This document shows positions 1 to 8,148 of a stretch of DNA of 64,000 nt, piece by piece. Each line of letters opens with the position of its first letter. Positions within the stretch are counted from its first letter, which is position 1. Position numbers and translations under genes: made by a program. The notes under the pieces were generated by a model. That model searched no databases. It was not told where the DNA came from and was given only the letters and a program-made list of their open reading frames with translations. Source of the stretch: an uncultured Alphaproteobacteria bacterium (GTDB lineage Bacteria > Pseudomonadota > Alphaproteobacteria > CAAHEQ01 > UBA3637); contig CAKQBW010000001.1 in NCBI GenBank assembly GCA_934216505.1, forward strand, positions 1 to 64,000, read 5' to 3'.

Positions 1-2
1 AC

Positions 3-761
3 AATGCGGTTGGTGGCGCCACTTTTACAGGTTTAGCCACTTGGAATAAAGACACCGACAAACGCTTTAGTTTGACCTTGGAAAATGTCCCAGCTGAAGT
101 TTGTACCCAAATGAAAGCCATGATAGGGGAAAATGGGATTATTCGAGAGATTTCTCAAAATTGTACCACGATTACCTATAATAACGATTTGTCCCCCAAC
201 GACCCTGCGCCATCAGGGCCCAAAGGCGATGAATGCACAGACAGTTGTTCGGGTGGGGCCACTTGTGTGAATGGCTACTGTCAATGTGCTGAAGGCATTT
301 GGCAACCGAGTGATAACTCTGGAAACGGGGAATGCAAGACGGGCCTCACTGGGGATTGCACCACAAATGCCGATTGTAAAGAAGAAGGAAAGTATTGTAA
401 AATTGAGGGAAGTAATTGTAATACGCCAAGTAAAGGTACTTGTGAGACATTAGATAGTGGAACACCAACGACTTATGACGACAAAACATTCCTGTATTCT
501 TCTGGCACCATGACTTGGTGGTCCGCCCGTAATTGGTGCTTGGCGCACGGAAAAAGTCTCGCCTCCCTTTCTGATTTATCTTGTAGTAGTTTACCACGTG
601 CTTGTGGTGATTGGGATGTTTTAAAAGCGACTTTTGGAGAGCGTACTTATTGGACAAATGACAGTTATAATTCTTGCTCTACATTCTACGTCAGTCTCAC
701 GGACCTTCAGTCCGTAAGTCGCGACGGCCGCCACGGCAAATTATCCACTCTGTGTCGGTAG
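3..761 (+). CDS. Pilin-like surface protein with Cys-rich and C-type-lectin-like C terminus (5' end outside window)
   Basis: The reading frame is open to the left window edge, so the N terminus is missing. The first ~60 visible residues, with the short motif SLTLENVPAEVC and a later Cys, resemble the globular part of PilS-type type IVb pilins. A Cys-rich EGF-like stretch follows (about residues 80-150 of the visible part), then a C-type-lectin-like end containing WWSARNWCLAHGKSL and a terminal LCR. An extracellular binding tip or minor pilin is inferred from this domain order. A perfect 6-bp stem hairpin (699-715) lies within the last codons, and a palindromic repeat cluster starts 5 nt after the stop. 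The first in-frame start-like codon at 72 is a TTG inside the pilin domain and is unlikely to be real. The pilin assignment is by pattern only. Confidence 0.7.
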   Translation, partial: NAVGGATFTGLATWNKDTDKRFSLTLENVPAEVCTQMKAMIGENGIIREISQNCTTITYNNDLSPNDPAPSGPKGDECTDSCSGGATCVNGYCQCAEGIWQPSDNSGNGECKTGLTGDCTTNADCKEEGKYCKIEGSNCNTPSKGTCETLDSGTPTTYDDKTFLYSSGTMTWWSARNWCLAHGKSLASLSDLSCSSLPRACGDWDVLKATFGERTYWTNDSYNSCSTFYVSLTDLQSVSRDGRHGKLSTLCR

Positions 762-765
762 GGGG

Positions 766-850
766 TGTCATTCTGAGGAAGTGCAACGACCGAAGAATCC
801 ATGCTCGGGCGTCCGTGTTTCATGGATTCTTCGCTATGCTCAGAATGACA
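766..850. repeat. REP-like inverted repeat
   Basis: The left arm starts TGTCATTCTGAG and the arm pair continues with CGAAGAATCCATG; the right arm (821-850) is CATGGATTCTTCG...CTCAGAATGACA. The two arms are complementary over 12 and 13 bases, flanking a short non-paired segment. This kind of 'cattctgag...gaagaatc' palindrome is a dispersed intergenic element in many bacterial genomes. It sits directly after a stop codon, where it could also form a transcript-stabilising stem. Confidence 0.7.
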
Positions 851-870
851 AATGGGGTGTGTTTTCTGTC

Positions 871-990
871 ATGCCCGACCTGATCGGGCATCTTTAAGGA
901 AGTGTCCCCTTGACGAGATTCTTGCTTTCGCAAGAATGACGGCAGAGGCAGATGGATTCTTCGGGGGACAAGCCCCACTCAGAATGACGG
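871..990. repeat. Cluster of further short palindromic repeats
   Basis: Three related short elements follow the first palindrome: an 8-bp stem ATGCCCGA/TCGGGCAT (871-891), an 8-bp stem ATTCTTGC/GCAAGAAT with a 4-nt loop (918-937), and a partial copy of the GATGGATTCTTCG...CTCAGAATGACG theme (951-990). Short frames that can be read through here are artefacts of the repeats. The cluster separates a plus-strand surface-protein gene from the convergent anmK-like operon end. Confidence 0.6.
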
Positions 991-995
991 GGGGC

Positions 996-2078
996 TTATT
1001 TCGGCGAAAAGAGCATACCGCAAGTCATAGGAACATCTGAGCCTGTTGTCGTGGGCAAAGAAATCGGCAGGTCTGCCAAAAATCGTCCGCCCAAAAAGGC
1101 ATAGCCAACGGCATTTAAATAGGAATGAAAGGGCAGGACTTCTTCGCACGGATAGACCCTTTTTAATCGCTGGGCTAATTGTAGCATTAAAGTTGTATTT
1201 TTGCGCCCACTTCCGATAAATAACCACTGTTCAATTTTGGGGGTAAAAAAACGACCGCTTTGTTCAATCATCTGAACGATAAATTCAATCAAGGTGGCAC
1301 ACCCGTCCGATAAAGAAAGCCCCTCTAATTGTTCTAGCAAATCATCAAAATCGTTCCGATGAATGGCTTTAGGCGGGGGCTGAGATAAAAACGGTGTGTT
1401 CATCAAGGCTTTGACGACCCTTAAATCAGGCTTTCCTTTTGCGGCAAAGGTTCCTATTTCGTCTTCGGATTGAGGACCGTGTATGTGCATCCACTTTTCA
1501 ATTAAAGACAAACCAACCCCTATGTCGCACGCCCCCAGTTCTCCGTTTTCACCAATATAGGTAAGTTTTAAAACGCCCCCTAAACCCACAACACCCAACG
1601 GCTTATCTAAATTTTTTGTCATTTGTTGCCAAAAAACAGACAACAAAGGACTGCCCGTTCCTCCTGCGTTCATATCTGATTGAACAAAACGCCCGATGAC
1701 AGGCTTTTGAAAGGTGTTGGCTATTTGTTGTAAGTTACCCAATTCAATGGCGTGGTGTTGTTGGGCAGATAGGGACAAAAAAATCCCCGAAACAACAATG
1801 TATTGCACAGGTATTTCGGGCCATTTTTGAAAGGCTTCTTTCAAAACATCTATAAAAAAAAGGGTCGTTTGCGTGTCTAACTCTTTAATTTTTTCTTCAT
1901 CGGCAAGGGTCAGGTTTTTAGCCTGTAAAAAGTTTTCCTGTAATTCTTCGGGAAAAGGCCGATGAAAACTTTTGGGTGTGTCCAAAATATCCAACCCATC
2001 TGTTTTTACCAAGGCAACCGCCACATTCCGTATAGAAGACCCCGAATGCAGGCTTAAGATATAATTTTCTTGTATCAT
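996..2078 (-). CDS. anmK: Anhydro-N-acetylmuramic acid kinase-like protein (divergent)
   Basis: This 360-aa protein has AnmK family length and layout. Family function: the kinase cleaves and phosphorylates 1,6-anhydroMurNAc in cytoplasmic cell-wall recycling. The segment SDMNAGGTGSPL corresponds to the catalytic-Asp loop, GLGGVLKLTYIG to the usual NLGGIAN motif, and NAVGYAFLGGRFL to the C-terminal EAxAFA helix. The N-terminal phosphate motif reads SGSSIRN instead of the usual SGTSMDG, and the FDTGPGN and GGGAxN motifs read CDIGVGL and GSGRKN, so nucleotide binding may be altered. The ATG at 2078 overlaps the plsC stop as ATGA; a TTG at 2090 is a weaker alternative. It is the last gene of the ftsE-ftsX-ydcF-plsC operon. 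Confidence 0.75.
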   Translation of the reverse strand: MIQENYILSLHSGSSIRNVAVALVKTDGLDILDTPKSFHRPFPEELQENFLQAKNLTLADEEKIKELDTQTTLFFIDVLKEAFQKWPEIPVQYIVVSGIFLSLSAQQHHAIELGNLQQIANTFQKPVIGRFVQSDMNAGGTGSPLLSVFWQQMTKNLDKPLGVVGLGGVLKLTYIGENGELGACDIGVGLSLIEKWMHIHGPQSEDEIGTFAAKGKPDLRVVKALMNTPFLSQPPPKAIHRNDFDDLLEQLEGLSLSDGCATLIEFIVQMIEQSGRFFTPKIEQWLFIGSGRKNTTLMLQLAQRLKRVYPCEEVLPFHSYLNAVGYAFLGGRFLADLPISLPTTTGSDVPMTCGMLFSPK

Positions 2079-2797
2079 TTTTTTATCCAATGGTTTTGGA
2101 GTTTGTCCTGTTCTGTTTCAATACGGGATTCCAGTTGTTGTAAAAATTGCCGCTTTTCTAAGTTTGGTTGAATCGGGGGCAAGAAACGCACAATGACAGT
2201 GCCAGGATATTTCATAAAACTATTTTTGGGCCAAAATACGCCCGTGTTAAGGGCTACAGGAACAACGGGGACTTTACATTGTTCGTACAAAAAGGCAACG
2301 CCTGGACTATAGTGTTTTTTTTCAGTGGGAGGCACACGGGTCCCTTCGGGAAAAATGATTAAATTCATGCCTTCTTTAAGGCGTTTAGAAGCTTTGTTCA
2401 ACATTTTTCGCATAGTTGTTGTTCCCCCCTTCCTGTCAATAGGAATACAGCCTGTTCGCCATGCATATAGATTCGCCAACGGTAACCACATGAGGGATTG
2501 TTTTAAAATATAAAAAACATTAGGAACAAGCGAATGAAATAAAAGGGTTTCCATGGCAGATTGGTGCTTTGAAGCAATGATATATCCATTTTGCTTGGGC
2601 AGATTTTCCAATCCTTCCACTTTAATTTTAATTTGGCAAACAGCGGCTAGAGTAAAGCGAATGGCCTTTGTCCATAAAATGGGAATAAACAGGGTGATTC
2701 GGCGGGGAAAAAAAGCCAAGGGGAAAAGACAGATAAAAATAACAGCGCTTTCCAAATAAAGCAAAACGGTAAAAATAAGTGATTTCAGTGTAATCAT
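2075..2797 (-). CDS. plsC: 1-acyl-sn-glycerol-3-phosphate acyltransferase (PlsC family)
   Basis: This 240-aa membrane-associated acyltransferase should make phosphatidic acid from lysophosphatidate at the inner membrane. A hydrophobic N terminus is followed by the acyltransferase block KHQSAMET (the HX4D motif here has Glu, a variant I associate with alphaproteobacterial PlsC homologues) and the substrate-binding motif FPEGTR. The ATG at 2797 is chosen because it overlaps the ydcF stop as ATGA and has an AAAGGA ribosome site 8 nt upstream. A longer frame to 2890 would run deep into ydcF and lacks such a site. The tight overlap on both sides implies translational coupling. Confidence 0.88.
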   Translation of the reverse strand: MITLKSLIFTVLLYLESAVIFICLFPLAFFPRRITLFIPILWTKAIRFTLAAVCQIKIKVEGLENLPKQNGYIIASKHQSAMETLLFHSLVPNVFYILKQSLMWLPLANLYAWRTGCIPIDRKGGTTTMRKMLNKASKRLKEGMNLIIFPEGTRVPPTEKKHYSPGVAFLYEQCKVPVVPVALNTGVFWPKNSFMKYPGTVIVRFLPPIQPNLEKRQFLQQLESRIETEQDKLQNHWIKK

Positions 2798-3384
2798 GTT
2801 ATAATCCTTTTGATGAAGTATTTTGAATAAGTAATTAAAAACTTGTGATATTCCAAAAATAATTGCCATGCATAATTTGTATGGAGCCAATGCGTGGAAT
2901 TTTCAAATTTGTTTGGAAAAATAGAGTAGGGGTATATCTTTAAATTTGGAATTTGTTGGTGCATTTCAATTAAACTTCTGGGCATGTGATAAAAACTGGT
3001 CAAAAGGATAATTGTTTTCAGGTTGTTTTGTTGTATCCAATCCGATGATTCCAAAGCGTTGGTATAGGTTGAATCCGCCATGTATCCCAGATGGATTTTG
3101 GTTCGGAGTTCAAGGGGAACTTTTTTCAGTAAATCTTCTTCTTTGACCACTTTATTGACCCCAGAAATGAAAAGTTGTGGGGCGTTTTGGTTTTCTAAAA
3201 GGTGTATGGCGGAACTGATACGATCGGGGCCACCTGTTAAAACAATAATGGCATCGGCCTTTTCCACGAGGGTATATTTAAAGGAAATGGCCCATAGGGA
3301 AAAACAAAAAAAGCCAATAATCCACAGGGCAAAGCCTGTCCATAAAAAATAGCGTCCGAGATTTTGTTTGATAGACTCTGTCAT
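2794..3384 (-). CDS. YdcF/SanA-family (DUF218) membrane protein
   Basis: 196 aa with one N-terminal transmembrane helix (about residues 12-34) and a DUF218/ElyC-SanA domain. The family signature is visible in ADAIIVLTGGPDRI, where the Gly-Gly-x-x-R loop lies next to a predicted strand, followed by LFISGV and a later IILLTSFYHMPRS. E. coli members affect envelope integrity and cell-wall assembly; the exact reaction is not established. Gene context (ftsEX upstream, plsC and anmK-like downstream) agrees with an envelope role. The start overlaps the ftsX stop by 4 nt (ATGA). Confidence 0.8.
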   Translation of the reverse strand: MTESIKQNLGRYFLWTGFALWIIGFFCFSLWAISFKYTLVEKADAIIVLTGGPDRISSAIHLLENQNAPQLFISGVNKVVKEEDLLKKVPLELRTKIHLGYMADSTYTNALESSDWIQQNNLKTIILLTSFYHMPRSLIEMHQQIPNLKIYPYSIFPNKFENSTHWLHTNYAWQLFLEYHKFLITYSKYFIKRIIT

Positions 3385-4271
3385 AAAAAACGCCTTAAAT
3401 ATGAAAAAACAGTTTTAAAGGTTGTGATAAAGGAAATCAAGCAAATAAACACAGGCCAACATCCTAATAAAATCCATTGATTCATGGAAAAATTACTTTG
3501 AAAGATTGTCTGACTGGTATTTTTAAAACAATACATTAAAAGTAATAACAAGGGAATGGCGAAAATAAAACCTAAAGCCCCCCCTAAAAAAGCCCTTTTC
3601 AAATTATAGGACGCATACTTGCTTGTAATATAAATGTCTTTAGCCCCCATCATATGAACTAAACTAATGATTGATTCATGGACATTTAAACTGGCTCGGG
3701 TGGTATAGGCCACTGTGAAAACAATTGTAAAAATCAATAGGAATAATAAAAAGGAAACGACTTGAATAATCCGATGGGATAGGTGAATTAAATCCGCTAA
3801 CCAAATACGATGGCTATCCATTGTGGCATAAGGAACGACAGAATTTAAGTCGGATTTGAGTTGCTCTAAAGCAGGGGGATTTTTGACATCTATTTCTACA
3901 TCAATCAGTTTGGGTAAAGGCAAAGAATCCAAATTGATATCCGCCCCAATCCACGGTGCCATTAAATCCGCCATTTGGTTGTCATCTATGACCGAGGCCC
4001 CCAGTACTCCAGGCGTTGTTCGTAAAATGGAAAGGGCTTTTTCTATATCTGAAGAAATTTCCTGATTTCTGAAGCCCCCTTTTTTGTCATAAGTATCAAT
4101 TTGAACAGTTAAAGACTTGGCCACATCTTGGTGCCAAGATTGAATGCTGTTATAGGTCATCAATCCGCCACCACACAACAAAGTTCCGATAAACACCATT
4201 AAAAGGCACATCCACGGAAAATAAAAACGGGTAGCATCTGTTGCAAATAAAAACTCGTTATGTTTAGCCAT
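3381..4271 (-). CDS. ftsX: Cell division protein FtsX
   Basis: 296-aa FtsX/permease protein. A first transmembrane helix (about residues 16-38) is followed by an extracytoplasmic domain of ~130 residues and three C-terminal helices, the usual FtsX topology. The segment VHMMGAKDIYI fits the conserved FtsX cytoplasmic loop. With FtsE it forms an ABC-type complex that couples division to peptidoglycan hydrolases across the membrane. The start overlaps the end of ftsE by 8 nt and the stop overlaps ydcF, so the three genes are almost certainly cotranscribed. Confidence 0.88.
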   Translation of the reverse strand: MAKHNEFLFATDATRFYFPWMCLLMVFIGTLLCGGGLMTYNSIQSWHQDVAKSLTVQIDTYDKKGGFRNQEISSDIEKALSILRTTPGVLGASVIDDNQMADLMAPWIGADINLDSLPLPKLIDVEIDVKNPPALEQLKSDLNSVVPYATMDSHRIWLADLIHLSHRIIQVVSFLLFLLIFTIVFTVAYTTRASLNVHESIISLVHMMGAKDIYITSKYASYNLKRAFLGGALGFIFAIPLLLLLMYCFKNTSQTIFQSNFSMNQWILLGCWPVFICLISFITTFKTVFSYLRRFL

Positions 4272-5013
4272 TTTTTTCTCCTTTTGAAAATAATTTACTG
4301 GCCATATCTATATAGGAAGTTTTAGGGGTGATTAAGTGAAGTTGTCCTTCATGCAAATGGAGTTGAGGAAACGAAAAGTTTTTGATTAAATTTTCATTGT
4401 GGGTAGCCACCACAACCGTTGTGCCTAATTTATTGAGCTCTAAAAATAAATACAATAAGCGTTTAGCCATTGCGTCATCTACATTCCCTGTGGGTTCGTC
4501 CGCCAATAATAAGGATGGCTTATGAATGACGGCGCGCGCAATAGCAATGCGTTGTTTTTCCCCCCCAGATAATTCATTGGGGTGAGCCCGCATTTGTTTT
4601 TCCAAGCCAACCCAAGATAATAATTCAGAAACATGCTTTCTGATTTCTGTTTCTTTTTCCCCGATAATGCGCAAGGGGAGGGCCACATTATCAAAAGCCG
4701 TCAGGTGATCCAACAAGCGAAAGTCTTGAAACACAACGCCGATTTGACGCCGTATCTGGGCTTTAGCGGACCGAGAAAGAGAATCCACTGTCTGACCAAA
4801 TAAACGCATGCGTCCTTTGGTGGGAAGATGGTCTAAGTATAAAAGGCTCAACAAAGAAGTTTTGCCCGCACCACTTTCCCCTGTTAAAAAGTGAAAAGAC
4901 CCAGGTGCTAATGAAAAATGAATATCTTTTAAAACATCTGTTCCTGTTTTATAGCGAAAAGAAACCCCATTAAATTCGGCAACGGAGGGCGATAAAACTT
5001 CATTAGAAACCAT
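4264..5013 (-). CDS. ftsE: Cell division ATP-binding protein FtsE
   Basis: 249-aa ABC ATPase, partner of FtsX at the septum. Visible motifs in order: Walker A GESGAGKTS, Q-loop VVFQDFRLL, signature LSGGEKQRIAIARA, Walker B LLLADEPT with the FtsE-typical TGNVDD continuation, and the H-loop ATHN. The ATG at 5013 has an AAAGGA ribosome site about 9 nt upstream; a longer frame to 5055 has no comparable site and runs into the divergent promoter region. It is the first gene of the minus-strand operon ending in anmK and is transcribed away from the zinc-ribbon gene at 5105. Confidence 0.92.
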   Translation of the reverse strand: MVSNEVLSPSVAEFNGVSFRYKTGTDVLKDIHFSLAPGSFHFLTGESGAGKTSLLSLLYLDHLPTKGRMRLFGQTVDSLSRSAKAQIRRQIGVVFQDFRLLDHLTAFDNVALPLRIIGEKETEIRKHVSELLSWVGLEKQMRAHPNELSGGEKQRIAIARAVIHKPSLLLADEPTGNVDDAMAKRLLYLFLELNKLGTTVVVATHNENLIKNFSFPQLHLHEGQLHLITPKTSYIDMASKLFSKGEKNG

Positions 5014-5039
5014 TTTTTTAATCCTTTGTTTAAAAAATG

Positions 5040-5069
5040 TTGCATCTTTTTCCAAAAATTGTATATACT
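5040..5069 (+). promoter_or_regulatory. Candidate promoter of the zinc-ribbon gene operon
   Basis: TTGCAT (5040-5045) and TATACT (5064-5069) are separated by 18 bp, in the 91-bp gap between divergent ftsE and the zinc-ribbon gene. No equally clear pair is seen for ftsE on the other strand. Confidence 0.45.
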
Positions 5070-5104
5070 AGTTGTACACTATTTTTTTGAAAAGGGAAAG
5101 AAAA

Positions 5105-6061
5105 ATGTTTGTTATTTGTCCAAAATGTGGTGCGAAATATCAAATTCCGTCTGAAATAAGCCTGAATTATGGGCAAAAAATGCAGTGCTCGGCTTGCGGA
5201 CATTATTTTGTTTTGAACCAAGAAAATTCATTTCAAAAAAACGAATCGGAAAAAGAACAAATCATTCCCCCAAAGATATCTGAAATTTCCCATCAAAAGC
5301 AATTTGAACCAGTTGCGACTATTCCTTCTCAGGAAAAACGGCGTGAAGCCCCCGCTGTTTTGCCCGAGGTTTTTCAACCGTCTGTCGGTGCGATAAAAAG
5401 AACCTCCTCCCTTTTGCTTCCCTTTTTATTGGTTGTGGTGAGTTTATTTATTCTGTTGATTTTGTTAGGGCTCGCATGGCAGTATCGTGAGGAAATGCAA
5501 TTTCAAAATAAAATAGAGGCTTGGCGTTTAAATCGGACCCTTCCTTTGCGGGTGGAAGTGCAGGAGGCGGAAAAACTGGCCCCTGTGGTCTCTGATTTGC
5601 CCCCCGTTGTAAAGCCAGAAGGAAAACACCCCCCAAAAAAACAAGAAGAAGTACAAAAGGAAGGAGGAGAGGAGATTTCACAACCCCTAGTGCCTTCTGA
5701 AGAAACCATTGAACCGCCGTTTGTTCCTGTTGTCCCTAATGAAGAAAGTATGGACCAACCGTCTGTTTTTGAAGGGGAATCCAATTTTTCTTTTAGATCT
5801 TTGCGCTTTCATCTTTTAAATGGGGAGATTGGGCCCGCTGTTCAAATAGAAGGAATCATCAAAAACGACCAAGATTACCCAATGACTTTACCTCAGGTCG
5901 TTTATGTGAAAGCGTATGACACACACGGGCAAATTTTATTTCAAAAGGAAATTTATTTCAATAAACAACAGTTGATGCCCCATCAAGAACAGGCCTTTTT
6001 TGGAACCTATAGTCCTGCACCCAAGGAGATAAAATGGATAGACGCTTCTTTTCAAAAATAA
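5105..6061 (+). CDS. Zinc-ribbon (MJ0042-type) membrane protein with DUF3426-like domain
   Basis: 318 aa. The N terminus carries a zinc ribbon with two CxxC pairs, ICPKCGAKY and CSACGHYF. A disordered Pro/Glu-rich stretch, one transmembrane helix around residues 103-127, another low-complexity acidic linker and a C-terminal beta-rich domain of the DUF3426 type follow. The family is common in alphaproteobacteria, often divergent to ftsE as here; its function is unknown. The ATG at 5105 is preceded by a purine-rich AAGGGAAAG site and starts exactly at the zinc ribbon; an upstream start at 5072 overlaps the promoter. The stop lies 28 nt inside the next gene. Confidence 0.8.
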   Translation: MFVICPKCGAKYQIPSEISLNYGQKMQCSACGHYFVLNQENSFQKNESEKEQIIPPKISEISHQKQFEPVATIPSQEKRREAPAVLPEVFQPSVGAIKRTSSLLLPFLLVVVSLFILLILLGLAWQYREEMQFQNKIEAWRLNRTLPLRVEVQEAEKLAPVVSDLPPVVKPEGKHPPKKQEEVQKEGGEEISQPLVPSEETIEPPFVPVVPNEESMDQPSVFEGESNFSFRSLRFHLLNGEIGPAVQIEGIIKNDQDYPMTLPQVVYVKAYDTHGQILFQKEIYFNKQQLMPHQEQAFFGTYSPAPKEIKWIDASFQK

Positions 6062-6789
6062 TTTTTTGTTTGTTGAATTTGGGAACTTTTCCGTGTTGGG
6101 CGAATTGTCCGTTGGCGGATTCGTTGTTTGCTAAAAATCAAACAACGCAGGCTGTTTTTGCCATGCAGTTATGTGCGTTAAGCATGAACGATGATGCGTC
6201 TCAATTTAAAATGGCTCAAGCCTATGAAAAAGGATTGTACGGGGTGGAAAAAAATCCCGAAGAAATGATTTATTATTATCAGTTGGCGGCAGAATCAGGT
6301 CATGCAGAGGCGCAGGTCAGGTTGGCCGAGATTTTTATGCAGTATGATAAAACATCAGAAAGCCGAAATAAACTTTTATCCTATCGCAATAAGATTGTTG
6401 CTCAAGATTCTGAAAACAAAAGATTTAATGGCGATTTTATGCACCCTTATGCTTTGTTGTTATTGGCGGCGGAATCAGCGGATAAAAAGTGGTACTATCC
6501 TAGTTCGGTGCGTTTGACGCCCACACGGACGCTTTCTTTGTTACGGGATTATAAGATTGACCCTGAAAAAAAGAAAAAGGCTTTGCGTGAGGCTTCCCAG
6601 TGGAAAACACGCAAGATGTTAGAAGTAGCTCAGGAAGTTTTACCCGAGGAGGTTTATCCTGATATCGTTCGGCGGATAAAAAATAAAACCACCCGACAAC
6701 AGGCGGTTGAAGAACTGAAAAATTATACTCAGCAATATATTCAAAAAAATCAACAATTAAAAGGGAAGAAAAATGAAACTGTACATTAA
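6034..6789 (+). CDS. Exported Sel1-repeat protein
   Basis: 251 aa with an N-terminal signal peptide (hydrophobic IIFCLLNLGTF, likely cleaved after CWA) and at least one clear Sel1/TPR-like helix pair, e.g. KMAQAYEKGLYGVEKNPEE and YYYQLAAESGHAEAQVRLAE. Sel1 proteins serve as periplasmic or surface adaptor scaffolds; no specific partner can be named. The C-terminal ~100 residues are Lys-rich and helical without a recognisable domain. It overlaps the preceding zinc-ribbon gene by 28 nt and miaB by 17 nt, so it is part of the same transcript. Confidence 0.72.
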   Translation: MDRRFFSKIIFCLLNLGTFPCWANCPLADSLFAKNQTTQAVFAMQLCALSMNDDASQFKMAQAYEKGLYGVEKNPEEMIYYYQLAAESGHAEAQVRLAEIFMQYDKTSESRNKLLSYRNKIVAQDSENKRFNGDFMHPYALLLLAAESADKKWYYPSSVRLTPTRTLSLLRDYKIDPEKKKKALREASQWKTRKMLEVAQEVLPEEVYPDIVRRIKNKTTRQQAVEELKNYTQQYIQKNQQLKGKKNETVH

Positions 6790-8068
6790 AACATTTGGGT
6801 GTCAAATGAATGTTTATGACTCGGTGCGTATGCGGGACACTTTGGGCGTGATTGGTTATACGGAAACACAAAAGCCTGAATTGGCCGATGTGATTATTGT
6901 GAATACCTGCCACATTCGGGAAAAGGCATCCGAAAAACTATTTTCGGAATTAGGGCGTTTGGCTCAAGTAAAAAAGAAAAATGCGTTGATTGTTGTGTGT
7001 GGGTGTGTGGTGCAAGCAGAGGGGGCAGAAATTTTAAAGCGGTCGCATTTTGTGGATATAGCGCTGGGACCCCAAAATTACCATGAACTTCCCCGTTTGA
7101 TTGCTCAATATAATCGTCAAAAAGGGCGTGTTGTTCGGGCGGATTTTCCGGCTGAATCCAAGTTTGATTTTTTACCCATGCCTCAAAAAAGTGCGGCGAA
7201 TGCTTTTTTGGCAATTCAAGAAGGGTGTGATAATTTTTGTTCGTACTGTGTGGTGCCTTATACACGGGGGTGTGAGTATTCTCGGCCCTCTAAGGAGATT
7301 GTCGCAGAAGCCAGAGCCTTGGTCAAAGCTGGGGCAAAAGAAATTATGTTGTTGGGGCAAAATGTCAATTGTTGGCACGGGGATAAAGGAAAAGATTTGG
7401 GGGATTTAATTCGTGAAGTGGCCAAGATTCGTGGATTAAAGCGTTTGCGTTATACAACTTCTTACCCCAGTAAAATTACCAAAAATTTGATTTCAGCCCA
7501 TGCGGATTGTCCCAAGTTAATGCCCTATATCCATATCCCTATTCAATCGGGGTCAGATAGGGTGTTAAAGGCAATGAATCGCCAATATACGGTGGCTGAA
7601 TATGAAAAGATTGTTCAGGCTTTTCGTAAAGCCCGTCCAGATATAGCGGTTTCCTCTGACTTTATTGTTGGTTTTCCAGGGGAAACAGAGGAAGACTTTA
7701 ATCAAACAATGGCGCTGGTTGAACGGGTGGGATATGCCAGTTCATTTTCCTTTAAGTATAGTCCTCGTCCTGGAACTCCTGCCAGTTTGATGAAAAATCA
7801 AATCCCCGAAAAAGTTAAAACAGAGCGATTGATGAAATTACAGGCTCTTTTGCTTTCCCAACAAAAAGCCTTTAATCAGGCCACTGTTGGCAAAACTTTG
7901 GAAGTTCTTTTAACCGAGCAGGGAAAGGAAAAAGGGCAACTGATTGGGTATAGTCCTTATTTGCAAGGAACGGTGGTTAAGTCCCCCAAAAAGATGTTAG
8001 GGCAGATTGTTCGGGTAAAAATTACAGAGGCTACAGCGATTGCTCTAAAAGGGGAAATTGTAAAGTAA
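6773..8068 (+). CDS. miaB: tRNA-2-methylthio-N6-dimethylallyladenosine synthase MiaB
   Basis: 431-aa methylthiotransferase that adds the 2-methylthio group to i6A37 in tRNAs reading U-starting codons. The N-terminal UPF0004 domain has the auxiliary-cluster cysteines at about residues 10, 46 and 78 (FGCQMN, NTCHIREKA, CGCVVQ). The radical-SAM cluster is CDNFCSYC at 152-159, followed by VVPYTRG. A C-terminal TRAM domain ends the protein. The length is normal for MiaB. Start: ATG with an upstream AGGGAAGA, overlapping the Sel1 gene. Confidence 0.95.
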   Translation: MKLYIKTFGCQMNVYDSVRMRDTLGVIGYTETQKPELADVIIVNTCHIREKASEKLFSELGRLAQVKKKNALIVVCGCVVQAEGAEILKRSHFVDIALGPQNYHELPRLIAQYNRQKGRVVRADFPAESKFDFLPMPQKSAANAFLAIQEGCDNFCSYCVVPYTRGCEYSRPSKEIVAEARALVKAGAKEIMLLGQNVNCWHGDKGKDLGDLIREVAKIRGLKRLRYTTSYPSKITKNLISAHADCPKLMPYIHIPIQSGSDRVLKAMNRQYTVAEYEKIVQAFRKARPDIAVSSDFIVGFPGETEEDFNQTMALVERVGYASSFSFKYSPRPGTPASLMKNQIPEKVKTERLMKLQALLLSQQKAFNQATVGKTLEVLLTEQGKEKGQLIGYSPYLQGTVVKSPKKMLGQIVRVKITEATAIALKGEIVK

Positions 8069-8081
8069 TTTCCTTTCTTTC

Positions 8082-8110
8082 TTGACTTTTGGGGAAAAAC
8101 TATGTATAAT
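8082..8110 (+). promoter_or_regulatory. Promoter of glycyl-tRNA synthetase gene
   Basis: TTGACT (8082-8087), 17-bp spacer, TATAAT (8105-8110), about 40 bp before an AAGGAG ribosome site and the ATG at 8149. Confidence 0.8.
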
Positions 8111-8148
8111 TTTTCCATATTTATTTATATCTAAACAAGGAGTATAAA

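Noticed and set aside
72..74. TTG at 72 as the start of the first protein
   Set aside because: The frame is open to the window edge and the upstream residues continue the pilin-like domain.
852..1040. Short plus-strand frames through 674-1040
   Set aside because: They read through palindromic repeats and into the 3' end of the anmK-like gene.
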